DNA of 64,000 bases from Orbicella faveolata. Lineage: Eukaryota; Cnidaria; Anthozoa; Scleractinia; Merulinidae. Shown piece by piece: positions 63,101 to 64,000 of the stretch (positions within the stretch are counted from its first letter, which is position 1; each line of letters opens with the position of its first letter). A program made the position numbers and the translations under genes. The notes under the pieces were generated by a model that saw nothing but the letters and a program-made list of their open reading frames with translations, was not told the origin of the DNA and did not search any database. The stretch covers positions 533,766 through 597,765 of the forward strand of contig NW_018148553.1 in assembly GCF_002042975.1 (NCBI RefSeq). The letters run 5' to 3'.

Positions 63101-64000
63101 GTAACGTTTCATAAAATACTTGTCACTTGCCTGCTCGACTGTCTGTTCATTTTAGTTTCTGCAATGGCCAGCTTCTTTTTTCCAGACTTCAGTAACCTGC
63201 CAATCTCCTCTGGACATTTTACAAAGTATTCTGACAAGTTCTCAACATATACTCCTAGGACAGGTAAAGAAGGAAACGATATGATGGACAGTGCTATATA
63301 ACGTTCCCGGGAAATCCGAGAACAATGTGCACGTACAATACCTACATTATTGTGTGTTGGTTTTCCCAAAGGTAACGAATCATGGACTTTGGAATGTGAA
63401 TTATTTTTAGTTTGCACCAAGTGAACGTCATAGAGTGCTAATTGAGCTGAAAAGACTGGGAAGAGTCTACGTTCAATTTAGTCCAAGTTCAGGCTGACAA
63501 TTCGCCCAGACAATTCAAGCTTCGTATATGAAGAAGACTGCATTTATCTCAGATCAAAAGTCCATTTCCGAGTTGCTTCTTACCTCTGTTTGAAAACGAG
63601 TCCTGGTGCATAACCTTTCACATTAAAATGAGTTTAATTTACAAAACAGTGACCGTGCAAGAAACACTTATTCCAATATGACAGGTTATCCACCAAGACT
63701 CGTTTTGAAACAGAGGTAAGAGCAACTCGGAAATGGCTCATCTAAGAGTGACAACACGTCGAGACAGATGATGTTTCATACATGACGAATGCCTCTTGAG
63801 AGGAGTCTGGGTTCATTTCATTTCAAGCTCAGACTGACGATACGCTGAAACAAATCATGCCTCATATACCACAAGGATCACTGGGAGTGGTGTACATTCG
63901 TTTCAGGTTAAAGGACAGTGCGAGAATAGAAGTGCAAGGAAAGTATTTCAGTAACTTTACCTTTCTTAGGATGCTCTCTTAAATAGACTTCAGGCCCTGA
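31685..64000 (-). CDS. Large kinesin-like motor protein with giant coiled-coil tail (5' end off window)
   Basis: Exons in order: 63961-64000 (partial), 63131-63254, 62759-62817, 62150-62265, 61858-61931, 60486-60584, 59494-59608, 58753-58857, 53532-53583, 45626-45723, 44892-45137, 44652-44751, then a gap, 43271-43386, 43001-43060, 42556-42717, 37908-38072, 33826-37099 and 31685-32237. All junctions except 44652/43386 agree in phase; there, one exon whose length is 1 modulo 3 seems missing. Over 1850 residues are in view. Motor motifs: REHPKKGVYVENL, switch I MNRQSSRSH, switch II DLAGSER, and [14 protein letters not shown]. The run after the motor, FGLRAMKV, recalls plant/protist ARK (KIN-U) kinesins, with similarity also to kinesin-1; subfamily is uncertain. 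The P-loop lies beyond 64000. The motor is N-terminal and followed by a coiled neck. Role: probably microtubule-based transport or organisation; cargo unknown. Confidence 0.9.
32247..32379. repeat. Poly-A tract interrupted by a 47-base assembly gap
   Basis: A at 32247-32313, N at 32314-32360, A at 32361-32379. On the gene strand this is poly-T immediately before the acceptor of the last kinesin exon. True length is unknown. Poly-Lys and poly-Phe open frames here are artefacts. Confidence 0.97.
32874..33766. mobile_element. Non-autonomous TTAA-flanked DNA transposon, GGACGGTGCC family, copy 2
   Basis: TTAAGGACGGTGCCTACTTT at the left and AGTAGGCACCGTCCTTAA at the right. It is similar along its length to 23473-24244, with extra sequence near 33045-33210. 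It lies in the last intron of the kinesin gene, 59 bases from the giant exon. Confidence 0.87.
33826..37099 (-). CDS. Giant coiled-coil exon of the kinesin gene (3274 nt)
   Basis: One uninterrupted exon of about 1090 codons between acceptor TTCTTTCCAG (phase 1) and donor GTAAGT (phase 2). It starts with a Ser/Pro-rich stretch ([13 protein letters not shown], then [17 protein letters not shown]) and continues as heptad-rich coiled coil (for example [20 protein letters not shown]). Breaks fall at a Ser-rich segment around residue 290 of the exon and at [20 protein letters not shown] further on. Glu, Lys, Leu and Arg dominate. Every other exon of the gene except the last is under 250 nt. It is likely a dimerisation rod with cargo or regulatory breaks. 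I recognise no named domain. Confidence 0.92.
41621..41785 (+). mobile_element. tRNA-derived SINE, second family
   Basis: The head GTGGCCGGTGGTTTAGCGCG has an A-box-like core. A B-box-like GGTTGAAATCC follows near 41663. The body contains TGTAAATAGCCAACTGGTCA and CCAACCAGTTGGGATTCTTA, which is partly self-complementary. It is oriented against the kinesin gene. Confidence 0.6.
41791..42050. mobile_element. Foldback MITE with ATATACCACACAAGT ends plus adjoining hairpin
   Basis: ATATACCACACAAGTGAATA at 41793-41812 mirrors TTCAACTTGTGTGGTATATT at 41952-41971. Directly after, AACAATTATTCACC (41977-41990) mirrors GGTGAATAATTGTT (42029-42042). Confidence 0.75.
42129..42160. repeat. (ATTT)n microsatellite
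   Basis: About eight uninterrupted ATTT units. Confidence 0.95.
42556..45723 (-). CDS. Kinesin linker exons between neck and giant exon
   Basis: Exons 45626-45723 (coiled: [20 protein letters not shown]), 44892-45137 ([18 protein letters not shown]), 44652-44751 ([20 protein letters not shown]), 43271-43386 ([20 protein letters not shown]), 43001-43060 ([19 protein letters not shown]) and 42556-42717 ([19 protein letters not shown]). The 60-nt exon was found because joining 43271 directly to 42717 would create a stop at the junction; adding it restores phase on both sides. The exon at 44652 ends in phase 1 but 43386 starts in phase 2, so another small exon probably lies between 43387 and 44651. 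I could not place it. The Tyr/Gly-rich exon 43271-43386 is not coiled coil. Confidence 0.75.
45724..53531. other. Kinesin intron of 7.8 kb
   Basis: The flanking exons join in phase (GAAAAG with ACCGG gives Asp), so no exon is required inside. It contains a diverged tandem repeat at about 45820-45990 (GAAAATTCGCAGACATTAAG), nested SINE pieces at 51446-52030 and several unrecognised open frames. The longest (52169-52615, minus strand) resembles nothing I know. Confidence 0.55.
51446..52040. mobile_element. Nested SINE pieces in both orientations
   Basis: A plus-strand tRNA-like head (GGTGCGGTGGCCTCATGG) starts near 51448. A minus-strand SINE body (GATGCTAGTCCATTACAGGG) follows at 51540-51640. 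Then comes a separate repeat (TGACCAAGCTTGTTCGGTCA at 51768-51787, also hinted at 11757-11775). A plus-strand SINE body and tail (GGACTAGCATGCCATCCA) fills 51890-52040. The order suggests one SINE split by a later insertion. Confidence 0.6.
53532..53583 (-). CDS. Kinesin neck exon
   Basis: ATT GAC TAC opens a 52-nt exon reading [17 protein letters not shown], directly continuing NVAQINVE of the last motor exon. It joins the next exon 7.8 kb away to give EGKDREWRRL, a continuous amphipathic helix fitting a dimerising neck. Confidence 0.75.
53584..58752. other. Kinesin intron of 5.2 kb
   Basis: It separates motor and neck exons. The main content is the inverted minisatellite element at 56671-58260. 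At 56395-56560 and 58455-58560 there are diverged inverted blocks of ACGACATAACGACATAAG type that may be the ends of an outer host element. No coding frame is convincing. Confidence 0.6.
56671..58260. mobile_element. 1.6-kb foldback element made of inverted arrays of a 71-bp repeat
   Basis: About 13 direct units of roughly 71 bp fill 56817-57690, each with the hairpin word GCGAAGAAGTCTTCGC and then TGTCCAGTTCTCTGTGATAA. After a spacer of about 105 bp, some six units run in the opposite orientation (57790-58200). Outer ends match as inverted repeats (AATTTGTGCG with AACTTTATTCTGTA, and its complement near 58228-58252). No transposase is present. Short open frames across it are translations of the repeat. 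Confidence 0.9.
58753..64000 (-). CDS. Kinesin motor domain exons (C-terminal two thirds of the motor)
   Basis: From 5' to 3': [13 protein letters not shown] (63961-64000), [10 protein letters not shown] to MNRQSS (63131-63254), [15 protein letters not shown] (62759-62817), a Ser/Tyr-rich insert (62150-62265 and the start of 61858-61931), [17 protein letters not shown] (61858-61931 and 60486-60584), [18 protein letters not shown] (59494-59608) and [19 protein letters not shown] (58753-58857). Switch I and II are intact, so the ATPase cycle should work if the P-loop exon is normal. The insert sits in loop L10 between strands beta6 and beta7 and is about 60 residues, much longer than usual. The intron after 63131 starts with GC (AG|GCAAGT) rather than GT. 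Confidence 0.92.
59133..59382. mobile_element. Palindromic MITE, CAGGTCAAACGT family
   Basis: CAGGTCAAACGTGGAACTTC near 59140 mirrors GAAGTTCGACGTTTGACCTG near 59356-59375. The fold extends through CACATGAGACGAAC. The centre has smaller palindromes such as GACCAACTTGGTC. It lies in a kinesin intron. Confidence 0.85.
62339..62533 (-). mobile_element. SINE body, 5' truncated
   Basis: On the minus strand it reads TTGGGCAAGACGCTTCAC, then GGTGTATAAATGGGTACCGG, then GATGGACTAGTATCCCATTC, the same body and tail as 11779-12030. The tRNA-like head is absent. It is in the same orientation as the kinesin gene. Confidence 0.75.
63463..63873. repeat. Two diverged direct repeats around a palindromic MITE
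   Basis: The block at 63463-63533 (GTTCAATTTAGTCCAAGTTC, AGGCTGACAATTCGC, TCGTATATGA) recurs at 63805-63873 (GTTCATTTCATTTCAAGCTC, AGACTGACGATACGC, TCATATACCA). Between them, at 63562-63735, lies a palindromic MITE. Its ends are CCATTTCCGAGTTGCTTCTT on the left and its inverse AGCAACTCGGAAATGG on the right, continuing through CCTCTGTTT and AAAACGAGTC. Confidence 0.75.

Overview
The window is a piece of an intron-rich, AT-rich animal genome, most likely an anthozoan cnidarian such as a stony coral. The reasons are short GT-AG exons, GABA-A-like receptor genes whose exon sizes match the ancestral pattern, a secreted LamG/C-type lectin/PAN mosaic of cnidarian style, tRNA-derived SINEs with a conserved central domain, and many short palindromic DNA transposons. 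There is no bacterial-type operon, CRISPR array, rRNA gene, intact tRNA gene, or LTR/retrovirus-like element that I can recognise.

Layout. (1) 1532-3666 (+): last four exons of an anion-type Cys-loop receptor subunit; the 5' exons lie left of the window or were not found. (2) 7179-15338 (-): a complete paralogous subunit, tail-to-tail with the first; nine exons join in frame to 497 codons. (3) 15339-21498: gene-poor spacer with a TTAA-flanked DNA transposon. (4) 21499-28740 (+): a complete six-exon gene for a 493-residue secreted protein (signal peptide, LamG-like jelly roll, C-type lectin-like domain, PAN/apple domain). (5) 28741-31684: spacer. (6) 31685 to beyond 64000 (-): most of a very large kinesin-like gene. 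Its motor exons are at 58753-64000, its neck and linker exons at 42556-53583, one giant coiled-coil exon at 33826-37099, and a terminal exon with a basic patch, a KRVTF motif and a CxxC pair. The P-loop exons lie past the right edge, and one linker exon is not located.

Repeats. Introns and spacers carry foldback/MITE elements with clear inverted ends. At least three unrelated families end in TTAA. There are also nested SINEs, a 1.6 kb two-armed inverted minisatellite (about 71-bp units) inside a kinesin intron, and an 84-bp tandem duplication that copies a splice acceptor. A 47-base run of Ns inside a poly-A tract marks an assembly gap.

The two receptors are likely membrane subunits of GABA- or glycine-type chloride channels. 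The lectin-like protein is probably extracellular, and the kinesin is a cytoskeletal motor. Nothing suggests the three loci act in one pathway. Exon coordinates were worked out by hand from splice sites, reading phase and family similarity, with no database search.
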